From a virus, in IMG/VR virus record IMGVR_UViG_3300010430_000120, positions 1-44,356 of that record: 44,356 nucleotides of DNA. One strand, written 5' to 3'. Shown piece after piece: positions 17,536 through 24,493 of the stretch. The notes under the pieces were generated by a model. The model had not been told where the DNA came from, did not search any database, and saw only the letters and a list, made by a program, of their open reading frames with translations. The first letter of the stretch is position 1. Each line of letters opens with the position of its first letter. A program made the translations under genes and the position numbers.

Positions 17536-18599
17536 TGGCCCTGATCTACGCAGACAGCTTCGACGGGTATGCTGCCACAGCTGACCTGCTTAGCACTGGA
17601 CGTTGGGATGGCGATACCGGCGTGGTACTGGAGACCACCGGCGGAGCGTTCGGCGGGAACTGTGTGTCGTTCGACGACGACAGTGACACACTCTTCAAGT
17701 TACTACCCGCCAGTCCATCCGGCGTGGAGATCCGCATCGCCTTCTGGGTCAAGATCGCGAGCGGCAGCATATTCGCGGGAGACTTCCTGCAGCTCAGGTC
17801 GACCCAGGGTGGGCTCTTGGCATGGAACCTCGGGTTCTCAACGACGGACCTGTGGCTGACCCTGTCTTCCTTCGACGATAGCCTATTTCCAGCCACGGAG
17901 GTAACAGGGTCGACTGACATCGACGATGACCAGTGGCACCACATCGAGATATACTTCAAGGCAGGGGACGGGACCGACGGGGCCTACAAGGCCATAATCG
18001 ACGGGATTACTGAGTTCGAGAATACTGGAACTGACACGAATAATGCGGTCACTGCGGCAGACTTCGCCAAGCTGGATCTACTCACTATTCCGGGGCGTAA
18101 CTTGACCGCAGACGGCTGGCTCATAGACGATCTGGTCATCTGGGATGACAGCGGCTCGGACTTCACTGGGGAGCTTGGCCAGCATCGCATGGAGGCCATG
18201 ACGCCAACCGCGGAGGGCGCGGCAGACCAGTTCACTCCATCGGCCGGGGTCGACAACTCGGCCATGGTAGACGATGCGTCGCCGGACGGCGACAGCACCT
18301 ACGTGGAGAGCTCCACCACCGGACACGAGGACTTCTATGAGTTCACGGACATGGCGACGGCGCCGACGGGGATATTCGGTGTATATGTGACGGCGGTGCT
18401 CAGGGTCCCGGACTTCGGCACCCAAGACTTCAGGCTGAAGTCCAGGCAGAGCGCTAGCGAGGGCGACGGCGCCACGCAGACGTTGGAGGGTATGAATTAT
18501 CAAGCTGTCCATGAGTTCTTCGCCCAGGACCCGGACAGCGTAGCAGACTGGAACACGGCCGGCGTGGGCACGGCGCAATTCGGAATTGAGGTGATGTGA
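17535..18599 (+). CDS. Tail fibre/receptor-binding protein, LamG-like, copy 1
   Basis: A 354-residue protein with a concanavalin/LamG-like pattern: IRIAFWVKIASG near 60-75, DDQWHHIEIYFKAGDG near 135-150, and GWLIDDLVIWDDSGSDFTGELGQHRMEAM. The last 110 residues hold SYVESS-like and FRLKSRQSASEGDG segments. The next gene encodes a protein of the same length with the same blocks in the same order, so the two are tandem duplicates. TGATG links join the preceding, this and the following genes. A role in surface binding is inferred. Confidence 0.75.
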   Translation: MALIYADSFDGYAATADLLSTGRWDGDTGVVLETTGGAFGGNCVSFDDDSDTLFKLLPASPSGVEIRIAFWVKIASGSIFAGDFLQLRSTQGGLLAWNLGFSTTDLWLTLSSFDDSLFPATEVTGSTDIDDDQWHHIEIYFKAGDGTDGAYKAIIDGITEFENTGTDTNNAVTAADFAKLDLLTIPGRNLTADGWLIDDLVIWDDSGSDFTGELGQHRMEAMTPTAEGAADQFTPSAGVDNSAMVDDASPDGDSTYVESSTTGHEDFYEFTDMATAPTGIFGVYVTAVLRVPDFGTQDFRLKSRQSASEGDGATQTLEGMNYQAVHEFFAQDPDSVADWNTAGVGTAQFGIEVM

Positions 18600-19654
18600 T
18601 GGCTCTAATCCTGGCAGACGGCTTCGACACCTACGCGGCCTCGGCGGACTACGTCGGCAGCAATAGGTGGGATAGCGACAGCGGCGCAACCTACTTCGGC
18701 ACGGGCAGCCCGTTCAATGGTAAGTACATCCAATTCGATGACGACAGCGATGAGATCGTCAAGCAGTTCTCTGGTGGCACCATCGGGAGCAGCACCATCC
18801 GCATCGCCTTCTGGTTCCGCGGCGCAGCTGGGGTCTTCGATACCCAGATCATAAGGCTCACCGCGACGAGCGATGGCACGCTCAACTGGGGCATCGGCAT
18901 CAACTCGAACAGCCAGTTGTATGTGACCGAGTTCGACGACAGCTCCACCACAGCGTTGCGTACCGCTAAGAAAGAGGTGGACGACGGAAACTGGCACCAC
19001 GTGGAGGTGAGGTTCACATCGGGGGACAGCACGGCCGGCGCGATCGAGATGTGGATCGATGGCAAGAAGTACATAAGCGACACGGCCATGGACACGAACG
19101 TGGCCACGACCGCGGCTGACTTCCAGAACTTCGACACCATCAACATCCGGGGCCGGAACCTGGTCACCAACGGATGCGAGATCGACGACCTTATAGTATG
19201 GGACGATCAGGGCACGACGTTCACGGGCCAGCTCGGACAGCACCGCATCGAGACCGTCTACCCGAATGGCGACAGCGCGGTGGCCTTCACTCGGAGCGGC
19301 GGCACGACCAACTACGAGAACGTGGACGAGACCACATCGGACGGCGACACCTCGTACGTGGAGAGCTCGACGACGACCCATGAGGACTTCTATGACTTCG
19401 CGGCCATGACCACCTCTCCGACGACCATCGAGGGCGTCATCGTGAGCGCGCTCATACGGAACACGGACGTCGGGTCCAAGAGCATGCGGCTCAAGTCTGA
19501 GCAGAGCGCCTCCGAGGGCAACGGTACGACGCACGCAATCGACCACACGGGCTACGACCTCTACCAGGAGTTCTTCCACCAGGATCCCAACTCTGCAGTG
19601 GCCTGGACGACCGGAGGCTTCGCGACGGCTGCATTCGGCGTGGAGGTGATGTAG
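18599..19654 (+). CDS. Tail fibre/receptor-binding protein, LamG-like, copy 2
   Basis: A 351-residue paralogue of the preceding protein. Shared blocks include MALI-ADGFDTYAA, IRIAFWFRG, DDGNWHHVEVRF, CEIDDLIVWDD, GQLGQHRIE, TYVESSTTTHEDFYDF-like and SASEGNGTTH-like stretches, and the identical end FGVEVM/FGIEVM. The start is the ATG at 18599 overlapping the previous TGA, rather than the GTG three bases upstream. The two copies are diverged along their whole length, so the duplication is old and both seem maintained. Confidence 0.75.
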   Translation: MALILADGFDTYAASADYVGSNRWDSDSGATYFGTGSPFNGKYIQFDDDSDEIVKQFSGGTIGSSTIRIAFWFRGAAGVFDTQIIRLTATSDGTLNWGIGINSNSQLYVTEFDDSSTTALRTAKKEVDDGNWHHVEVRFTSGDSTAGAIEMWIDGKKYISDTAMDTNVATTAADFQNFDTINIRGRNLVTNGCEIDDLIVWDDQGTTFTGQLGQHRIETVYPNGDSAVAFTRSGGTTNYENVDETTSDGDTSYVESSTTTHEDFYDFAAMTTSPTTIEGVIVSALIRNTDVGSKSMRLKSEQSASEGNGTTHAIDHTGYDLYQEFFHQDPNSAVAWTTGGFATAAFGVEVM

Positions 19655-19655
19655 C

Positions 19656-19907
19656 ATGGTCGATACAGTTCGCGTCACCCAGCACGTTGCTGAGATCCCG
19701 ATAACCGGCGGCAATATAGGCTTGGGCACCGCCCAGACCATACGCCTGACCCAGATGATTGCGGAAGTTGTCGGAACCGGTGGGGGCGGCAGCGATGCAG
19801 TTCGCATGACCCAGATCGTCGTGGAGACGATCCAGACAGAAGCAGAAGGAGCGACGCTTAAGGCGGGGATCGATAGGGTCAACGTCATACCGTCGAGCAT
19901 AAGCTGA
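19656..19907 (+). CDS. Small protein with three internal repeats
   Basis: An 83-residue protein between fibre genes and endolysin. It contains three copies of a V/I-R-V/L/M-T-Q-x-V/I-A/V-E unit: VRVTQHVAEIP near residue 5, IRLTQMIAEVV near 29 and VRMTQIVVETI near 49, separated by Gly-rich linkers. It could be a trimer-forming fibre tip or a short linker protein. No family recognised. It begins one base after the previous stop and its last base is the A of the endolysin ATG (TGATG). Confidence 0.65.
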   Translation: MVDTVRVTQHVAEIPITGGNIGLGTAQTIRLTQMIAEVVGTGGGGSDAVRMTQIVVETIQTEAEGATLKAGIDRVNVIPSSIS

Positions 19908-20377
19908 TGACATACATACTAGGAAACAGAAGCCGCACCGAGCTCGAGGGCGTCCATCCGGATCTCATCGCAGTGGTCCGGCGCGCGATTGAGCTCACGC
20001 CCGTGGACTTCTCTGTCCACGATGGTATTCGCACTCGAGCTGAGCAGCAGGAGCTGGTCGATCGCGGCGCATCCCGAACCATGAATTCGCGGCACATCAC
20101 GGGGCATGCGGTTGATCTCGTGCCCTACATCAACGGCCGTCTTCGTTGGGAATGGGAGCCGATCTATGGTATCGCCGAGGCGGTGCGTCAGGCGGCCGAC
20201 GAGCTGAACGTCCACATCAGGTGGGGCGGGTGCTGGAAGATATTCACTTCCGGCGAATACGCCTCGACGCCTGTTCGACAGCTGGTCGAGGACTACGTGG
20301 CTCGGCGCCGTGCCCAGGGCAGATCGGCATTCATTGATGGCCCTCACTATGAGCTGCCTAGGAACCTCTACCCATGA
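19907..20377 (+). CDS. Endolysin, L-alanyl-D-glutamate peptidase type (M15)
   Basis: A 156-residue zinc peptidase that cuts peptidoglycan cross-bridge stems at lysis. The M15/VanY motifs are visible: SRHITGHAVDL (His63 and Asp70 as metal ligands) and DGPHYEL near residue 145 (third ligand and catalytic environment). Size and motifs match T5-like endolysins. No signal peptide, so it needs a holin. The gene is linked to its neighbours by TGATG and ATGA overlaps and starts the lysis cassette. Confidence 0.88.
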   Translation: MTYILGNRSRTELEGVHPDLIAVVRRAIELTPVDFSVHDGIRTRAEQQELVDRGASRTMNSRHITGHAVDLVPYINGRLRWEWEPIYGIAEAVRQAADELNVHIRWGGCWKIFTSGEYASTPVRQLVEDYVARRRAQGRSAFIDGPHYELPRNLYP

Positions 20378-20751
20378 AACAGATAACCAAGCACGAGCTA
20401 GACGTCGGTCGACGCCTAGAGCGGCGGAGATACGCCCGCATCAGTTTCGCCCTTATCGTGGCGAACAGCATCATCATCACGTCCGTCCTGCTTTTGAGCT
20501 CTGACCGGCAGGTGGTCGCGGAGGCGCTTGCCACAGCCGCGCCGCTAATCACGGGCATGCTCGGCGTCTTCACCGCCGTCATCCTTGGCTACCTTGGGGT
20601 ATCGGCGGCCGAACGCATCTGGCATCCGAGCGAGCAACTCACCGAGCAGCAACGCCGGAACCTTAGGGCCGCTGAACTGCGCGCTGAACGCAGGCGCCGT
20701 CGCTCTGGAAGCGAAGATGATGATGAACCACCGGTGACGGGTTACGCATAG
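20374..20751 (+). CDS. Holin candidate, two membrane segments
   Basis: A 125-residue membrane protein directly after the endolysin (ATGA overlap). Two hydrophobic segments lie at about residues 23-43 and 52-78; the N-terminus is basic and the C-terminus highly charged (RAERRRRRSGSEDDDE), as in class II holins. There is a second candidate three genes downstream (21458-21718), so which is holin and which antiholin is open. Confidence 0.62.
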   Translation: MKQITKHELDVGRRLERRRYARISFALIVANSIIITSVLLLSSDRQVVAEALATAAPLITGMLGVFTAVILGYLGVSAAERIWHPSEQLTEQQRRNLRAAELRAERRRRRSGSEDDDEPPVTGYA

Positions 20752-20760
20752 GAGACAGGC

Positions 20761-21207
20761 ATGATAGGCTTCTTACTTGGGAATTGGAAAGCGATGGTCT
20801 TCGGGCTGGCTGCGCTGGCGATCGTCACCACGATCGGGCTGGCGTATCGTCACTACACAGGCTTGCTTGACACCGTCGCCACGTTACAAACGAATAATGA
20901 GCTGCTCACGGCTGCGGTCGACGAGCAGAACAACACAATCGACGCCCAGCAGGACGCGATCGAGGAGTGGCAGACCAGCCAGGATGATCTTCTGGCCAGG
21001 GTCGAAGAACTCCAGCAGGTCGCTATTGACGCTGGTGCAGAGGTGAGAAGGCTGAATGGCATATTTGCAAGACATGATCTCACGGAGCTGGCTCGGCAAC
21101 GGCCAGGGCTTATTGAGAACCGCATCAATGACGGCACTGATCGCATTGGCCGGATGCTCCACTGTGCCACCGGTGCTGAGCGTGAGGACTGCGCCGGTCG
21201 AGATTGA
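20761..21207 (+). CDS. Inner-membrane spanin (Rz-like)
   Basis: A 148-residue type II membrane protein: one N-terminal segment (residues about 12-30) followed by a long periplasmic coiled coil with LQTNNELLTAAVDEQNNTI and EWQTSQDDLLARVEELQ. This is the Rz architecture. The overlapping frame encodes a lipoprotein, the usual Rz/Rz1 arrangement, so the two would fuse inner and outer membranes at lysis. AGGAGACAGGC precedes the start. Confidence 0.8.
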   Translation: MIGFLLGNWKAMVFGLAALAIVTTIGLAYRHYTGLLDTVATLQTNNELLTAAVDEQNNTIDAQQDAIEEWQTSQDDLLARVEELQQVAIDAGAEVRRLNGIFARHDLTELARQRPGLIENRINDGTDRIGRMLHCATGAEREDCAGRD

Positions 21208-21457
21208 GCGGCCAGACGAACGCCCTCCCCTACCAAACCCGGCCCCGATCGAAGAGCCACGCGAGATCGAGTGGAAGGTCCTGACGCCCGAGACGCTGCC
21301 GGTCACTGACGACTGGGTATTCTTCGGGCTCTCTCCTGAAGACTACGAGGACCTCTCAACAAATACGGCCGAGCTACTGCGCTGGATCCAAGAGGCGCAA
21401 TGGCGTCTCCAATACTATCGCGGCGAGGACAATCAATCCCAGGAAGAGGAAGAGTAA
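21056..21457 (+). CDS. Outer-membrane spanin lipoprotein (Rz1-like), long form
   Basis: A 133-residue lipoprotein starting inside the inner spanin gene in another frame (152 bases overlap). The lipobox LALAGC-like stretch IALAGCST places the lipidated Cys at residue 34, after a basic signal region. A Pro-rich stretch follows (PDERPPLPNPAPIEEP), as in Rz1. The protein is about twice the usual Rz1 length: a C-terminal 70 residues (VFFGLSPEDYEDLSTN and LLRWIQEAQWRLQYYRGED) extend it. AGAAGG lies before the ATG at 21056; ATG 21074 is an alternative. Confidence 0.75.
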   Translation: MAYLQDMISRSWLGNGQGLLRTASMTALIALAGCSTVPPVLSVRTAPVEIERPDERPPLPNPAPIEEPREIEWKVLTPETLPVTDDWVFFGLSPEDYEDLSTNTAELLRWIQEAQWRLQYYRGEDNQSQEEEE

Positions 21458-21718
21458 ATGCAAGACCGCGTTGTCCAGCTGACCGAAGCACAACTCAAAG
21501 ACCTAATGGAAGACGCCGTGAACGACGCCCTGCTCAAGCTGGGCGTCGACTCCCAGAACCCCATCGAGATGCAGAAAGACTTCCAGCACCTTCGTGAGTG
21601 GCGTGAAGCCACCGCGGCCATGCAGAAGCGTGGCCTGCTAGTAGTGGTCGGGGTCATCGTAACAGGGGGCTGCGCGGCCTTGTGGCTTGGGCTAAAAGGA
21701 ATGATACTCGGACAGTAG
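21458..21718 (+). CDS. Small membrane protein, second holin/antiholin candidate
   Basis: An 86-residue protein with an amphipathic N-terminal part (LTEAQLKDLMEDAVNDALLKLG), a charged middle and one C-terminal membrane segment (residues about 60-83, LLVVVGVIVTGGCAALWLGL). It begins directly after the o-spanin stop. Size and position within the lysis cassette suggest a holin or holin regulator, but membrane proteins of this form also serve other roles. Confidence 0.55.
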   Translation: MQDRVVQLTEAQLKDLMEDAVNDALLKLGVDSQNPIEMQKDFQHLREWREATAAMQKRGLLVVVGVIVTGGCAALWLGLKGMILGQ

Positions 21719-21734
21719 CATAGGAGAATAGTAC

Positions 21735-23375
21735 ATGCCAAAAGCGGCCCTCACAGACGAACAACTCACCGAGGCCGTGGAGGCCTACTACGAGCACGGC
21801 GGCAACGTGTCGGAAGCGGCTCGGTCCCTGGACCTGAAGCGCTCCACCTACAACGACCGGCTCACCGCGGCTCAGCAGCGTCTGGGCATCAGGCTCGGCA
21901 AGGTCGTCGATGGCAAGATCGAGATGGCCGAGAGCGTCAAGAGGCGCCTGCCACGACGCGGTCACATCAAGCGCTACATTCTCACCTCCATTCAGAACAA
22001 CACCCACCTCCATCCGGGCTTCAACAACCTGCTCGCCCTGGTCGATTACTTCGACAACCTGGACAACGGCTCGTGCGAGCTGCTGATCGGAACTTACTCC
22101 TACCAGCTCGGAGCCTACGGACCGAAAGCAGTCAAGCGCGGCAAAGCCGTCCGGGATACGTCTGAGCTCTGGTACGCGCCGGAAGCTGAGCCATATATCA
22201 TGGATGAGAGCGTCGAGCTGGCTCCCGGCCTGGTCTGGTGCGGAGAGCAGAATATCCTGCCGACAACCCGCCACCCCCTGACCGCCTTCGAGGACTACAA
22301 CGGCAGGAAGTCGAATATCGTCCCGCATTCCAAGATCGCGATGGAGAGCGTCGCGTCCATGGCGGATGAGGCGACCAAGTTCAACTACTCAACCGGCACC
22401 GTCACCCAACGGAACTACATCCAGAAGCGCGCAGGGATCCTGGCCGAGCAAAAGCATAGCTACGGGGCTCTCATCGCGGAGGTCGACTGGAACGGCAACT
22501 GGTTCGTGCGCCAGCTTCATATTGACGAAGACGATGCGATCATGGACGTTGGGCCAGAAGGCGCCCCCGGTCTGTACGTGCAAGCAGGTCAAGTTCACGA
22601 AGAGCATGTCGCGGAAGGGATCAACTGGGGCGATACTCACGCATCGGAGCTCGAGCTCTGGATCCGAGAACTGGCCTGGGGAAAAGGCGGGATGCTAGAC
22701 ACCCTTCGCCCTCCATACCAGTTCATGAACGACCTCTTCTCAATGAGGTCGAGAAGTCACCACGAGATGAGGAACTTCCACCGGACCTACGCCAAGCATA
22801 TCGAGGGCGAGGAAACTGTCGAGGAAGAGATCGAGATCACCACCGACTTCACGAATGAGGCAGACCGGGACTGGTGTGAGATGATCGTCGTGCCGTCCAA
22901 CCACGATCGGCACCTGGAGCAGTGGCTCAACGAGGCCGACTTCCGGCTAGATCCGGTCAACGCCAAATACTTCTGCTGGCTGCAGTTCCACGTTCTCGAC
23001 GCCATGGACGAGGGCGACAAGGACTTCAACGTCCTCGAGTTCGCCATGAACGAAGCAGGCCTGAATGAAGGGATCCGTTTCCTGTCTCAAGACGAGGGTT
23101 ACATCCTGGTCGGAGTGGAGAATGGGTTGCACGGCGACCTCGGGCCAAATGGCTCAAGAGGATCCACGCGGGCTCTGACCAAATTGGGTCGCCCTGTCAA
23201 CAAAGGGCATGACCACACAGCGGCCATCCGCGATCAGATCTATTCTGCTGGAGCTTGCTCTCTCAGCTTCCCATACATGAAAGGCCCGAACTCGCATTCG
23301 GTAAGTCACATCGTGACCTACCGAAACGGCAAGCGGGCAATCATTACTATGTGGTCCAATAAGTGGCGGGCTTAG
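21735..23375 (+). CDS. Metallophosphoesterase with N-terminal HTH, resembling T5 A1
   Basis: A 546-residue protein. Residues 5-50 form a FIS/Hin-type helix-turn-helix (GGNVSEAARSLDLKRSTYNDR). The rest carries calcineurin-like phosphoesterase metal motifs: GDTHA near residue 300, SNHDRHL near 388 (in place of GNHD), LHGDLGPNG near 460 and KGHDHTAAI near 487. The architecture and length recall protein A1 of phage T5, which acts in host DNA degradation and DNA transfer; that link is from memory of the family and needs a search. It ends the late plus-strand block; its TAG overlaps the stop of a leftward gene. Confidence 0.68.
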   Translation: MPKAALTDEQLTEAVEAYYEHGGNVSEAARSLDLKRSTYNDRLTAAQQRLGIRLGKVVDGKIEMAESVKRRLPRRGHIKRYILTSIQNNTHLHPGFNNLLALVDYFDNLDNGSCELLIGTYSYQLGAYGPKAVKRGKAVRDTSELWYAPEAEPYIMDESVELAPGLVWCGEQNILPTTRHPLTAFEDYNGRKSNIVPHSKIAMESVASMADEATKFNYSTGTVTQRNYIQKRAGILAEQKHSYGALIAEVDWNGNWFVRQLHIDEDDAIMDVGPEGAPGLYVQAGQVHEEHVAEGINWGDTHASELELWIRELAWGKGGMLDTLRPPYQFMNDLFSMRSRSHHEMRNFHRTYAKHIEGEETVEEEIEITTDFTNEADRDWCEMIVVPSNHDRHLEQWLNEADFRLDPVNAKYFCWLQFHVLDAMDEGDKDFNVLEFAMNEAGLNEGIRFLSQDEGYILVGVENGLHGDLGPNGSRGSTRALTKLGRPVNKGHDHTAAIRDQIYSAGACSLSFPYMKGPNSHSVSHIVTYRNGKRAIITMWSNKWRA

Positions 23376-23536
23376 ATGCCCATTTGCGTCTCAGCCCACC
23401 GGACGAATTTTCCCATCTCATCCCCAAAGGGAATGCCAAAGTCCGATGCGGCCTGCTTGAGGCTTGAGAGGTATCCGTCTTCGTGCTCCATATATTCAAA
23501 GGCACGTTGAAGGGCTTTTTGATATTGGTCTGACAT
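23372..23536 (-). CDS. Small early protein
   Basis: A 54-residue protein (MSDQYQKALQRAFEYMEHED at the start). The start at 23536 is preceded on the minus strand by AGGAGACAG, the extended ribosome binding site typical of early genes here. The longer frame would run through the promoter. No family recognised. Transcribed from the leftward promoter at 23569-23597. Its stop codon overlaps the stop of the convergent phosphoesterase gene. Confidence 0.65.
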   Translation of the reverse strand: MSDQYQKALQRAFEYMEHEDGYLSSLKQAASDFGIPFGDEMGKFVRWAETQMGI

Positions 23537-23568
23537 ATCTGTCTCCTGTCGTTCGTTCCAATAGATAT

Positions 23569-23597
23569 AGTATACCCCATCTCCCAGCGAATGTACA
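23569..23597 (-). promoter_or_regulatory. Leftward early promoter A
   Basis: Minus-strand -35 TGTACA (23592-23597), 17-base spacer, -10 TATACT (23569-23574), then 32 bases to the start codon of the small gene with AGGAGACAG. It is divergent to a rightward promoter 80 bases away and both transcripts begin with the same leader CGAACGACAGGAGACAG. Sigma-70-like boxes; not tested. Confidence 0.7.
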
Positions 23598-23676
23598 GCA
23601 AAAAGAGGGGTATTTTTCGCTGGTAGTACTCCATTAACCAGGCGCACTTTTTTCCCAGTTTGGGCTCATTTTCCTA

Positions 23677-23705
23677 TGTACAAACGCTGGGAAACGCCCT
23701 ATATT
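23677..23705 (+). promoter_or_regulatory. Rightward early promoter A with GGGAAACGC element
   Basis: -35 TGTACA (23677-23682), 17-base spacer, -10 TATATT (23700-23705). Within the spacer GGGAAACGC (23689-23697) ends two bases before the -10 box; the same element stands in the same place at promoter 28003-28031. Upstream, GGCGCACTTTTTTCC is shared with that promoter as well. Possibly an operator or activator site. Confidence 0.72.
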
Positions 23706-23739
23706 ATATGTATTGAAACGAACGACAGGAGACAGTTCA

Positions 23740-24291
23740 ATGCCACAGATAACCCTCAAGAAGAAGCAGCTCGACGAGTTTGCTGCCTTCATCCGGAAGC
23801 ACGACGTCAAGAAGTGGTTCCTTGCAAAAGACCAAGGTGCATACGTTGGAGCATGCGGCGGTTCCCAAGAAGATGGAACGTTTGAGAATATCCTCTTCTA
23901 CTTTAATGGCTGCAACCCCAACACTGATGAAGACTTTTGGGAAAACGGTCAAGCCAAGTTTGGCGGAGACGATTTTGGTGAGCAGTTCCCCGTGGACGTG
24001 ATCCTCGATCTTGCTGACGATCCGCTGACAACCAAGATGGTCGTGAATGTGGGTAAGACATCCATCTCCATGAAGTCTTGGGCTCGTAAGGCTCCAGCCC
24101 CTCAAGCTCCGAAGGCTCCGAAGGCCCCCAAGCCAAAGGCCCCTAAGAACGTCCAGAAAATGACGAAGGGCGAACAGATCCGTCAGCTCCTCGCTGAGGG
24201 TGTCGACGTCGATACGATCGTCGGAATGGTCGGCACCACGGCCAACAGCGTCCGGTGGCACAAGTCCAAGATGATGAAGGAAGCTGCATGA
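23740..24291 (+). CDS. Early protein with Pro/Lys linker and C-terminal HTH-like module
   Basis: A 183-residue protein. Residues 1-110 form an unknown acidic domain (KKWFLAKDQGAYVGACGG, then ILFYFNGCNPNTDEDFW). Residues about 115-140 are an Ala/Pro/Lys linker (APKAPKAPKPKAPK). The last 45 residues (TKGEQIRQLLAEGVDVDTIV, then TTANSVRWHKSKM) look like a DNA-binding HTH module related to those in the proteins at 27209-27652 and 34299-34541. Start at 23740 follows AGGAGACAGTTCA. First gene of the rightward promoter A; possibly a regulator. Confidence 0.65.
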   Translation: MPQITLKKKQLDEFAAFIRKHDVKKWFLAKDQGAYVGACGGSQEDGTFENILFYFNGCNPNTDEDFWENGQAKFGGDDFGEQFPVDVILDLADDPLTTKMVVNVGKTSISMKSWARKAPAPQAPKAPKAPKPKAPKNVQKMTKGEQIRQLLAEGVDVDTIVGMVGTTANSVRWHKSKMMKEAA

Positions 24292-24407
24292 AGTACACAG
24301 TCGTCGTGACGAAACGCGGTGGAGCACTGAGGAGAGCAGCAAATCTGCTCTCTGAGGTGCTCACCGGTATCTGCGTGCTGTTCATTCTCGCACTTATCGT
24401 GCTCTGA
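24288..24407 (+). CDS. Tiny membrane protein
   Basis: A 39-residue peptide coupled by ATGA overlap to the preceding gene. It has a basic N-terminus (KYTVVVTKRGGALRRAA) and a C-terminal hydrophobic segment (LTGICVLFILALIVL), so it is probably a single-span membrane peptide. No family recognised. It ends shortly before a strong hairpin. Confidence 0.5.
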   Translation: MKYTVVVTKRGGALRRAANLLSEVLTGICVLFILALIVL

Positions 24408-24430
24408 ATAGCCCAAATCACAAGAATGAG

Positions 24431-24464
24431 CAAGGCCAGACGTCTTCGGTGACGTCTGGCCTTG
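24431..24464. terminator. Bidirectional hairpin between convergent genes
   Basis: A perfect 14-bp stem (CAAGGCCAGACGTC with its complement) and loop TTCGGT, between the rightward tiny gene and the leftward reductase gene. No T run on either side, but location and stability suggest it stops or shields transcripts from both directions. Confidence 0.7.
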
Positions 24465-24493
24465 TGCGTATGGACTAGAGGCTCACCGAAAGG

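Noticed and set aside
18605-19900. Long open frame of 431 codons on the minus strand
   Set aside because: It is antisense to the second fibre gene, with low-complexity Arg/Val/Gly composition and no ribosome binding site; a GC-codon shadow.
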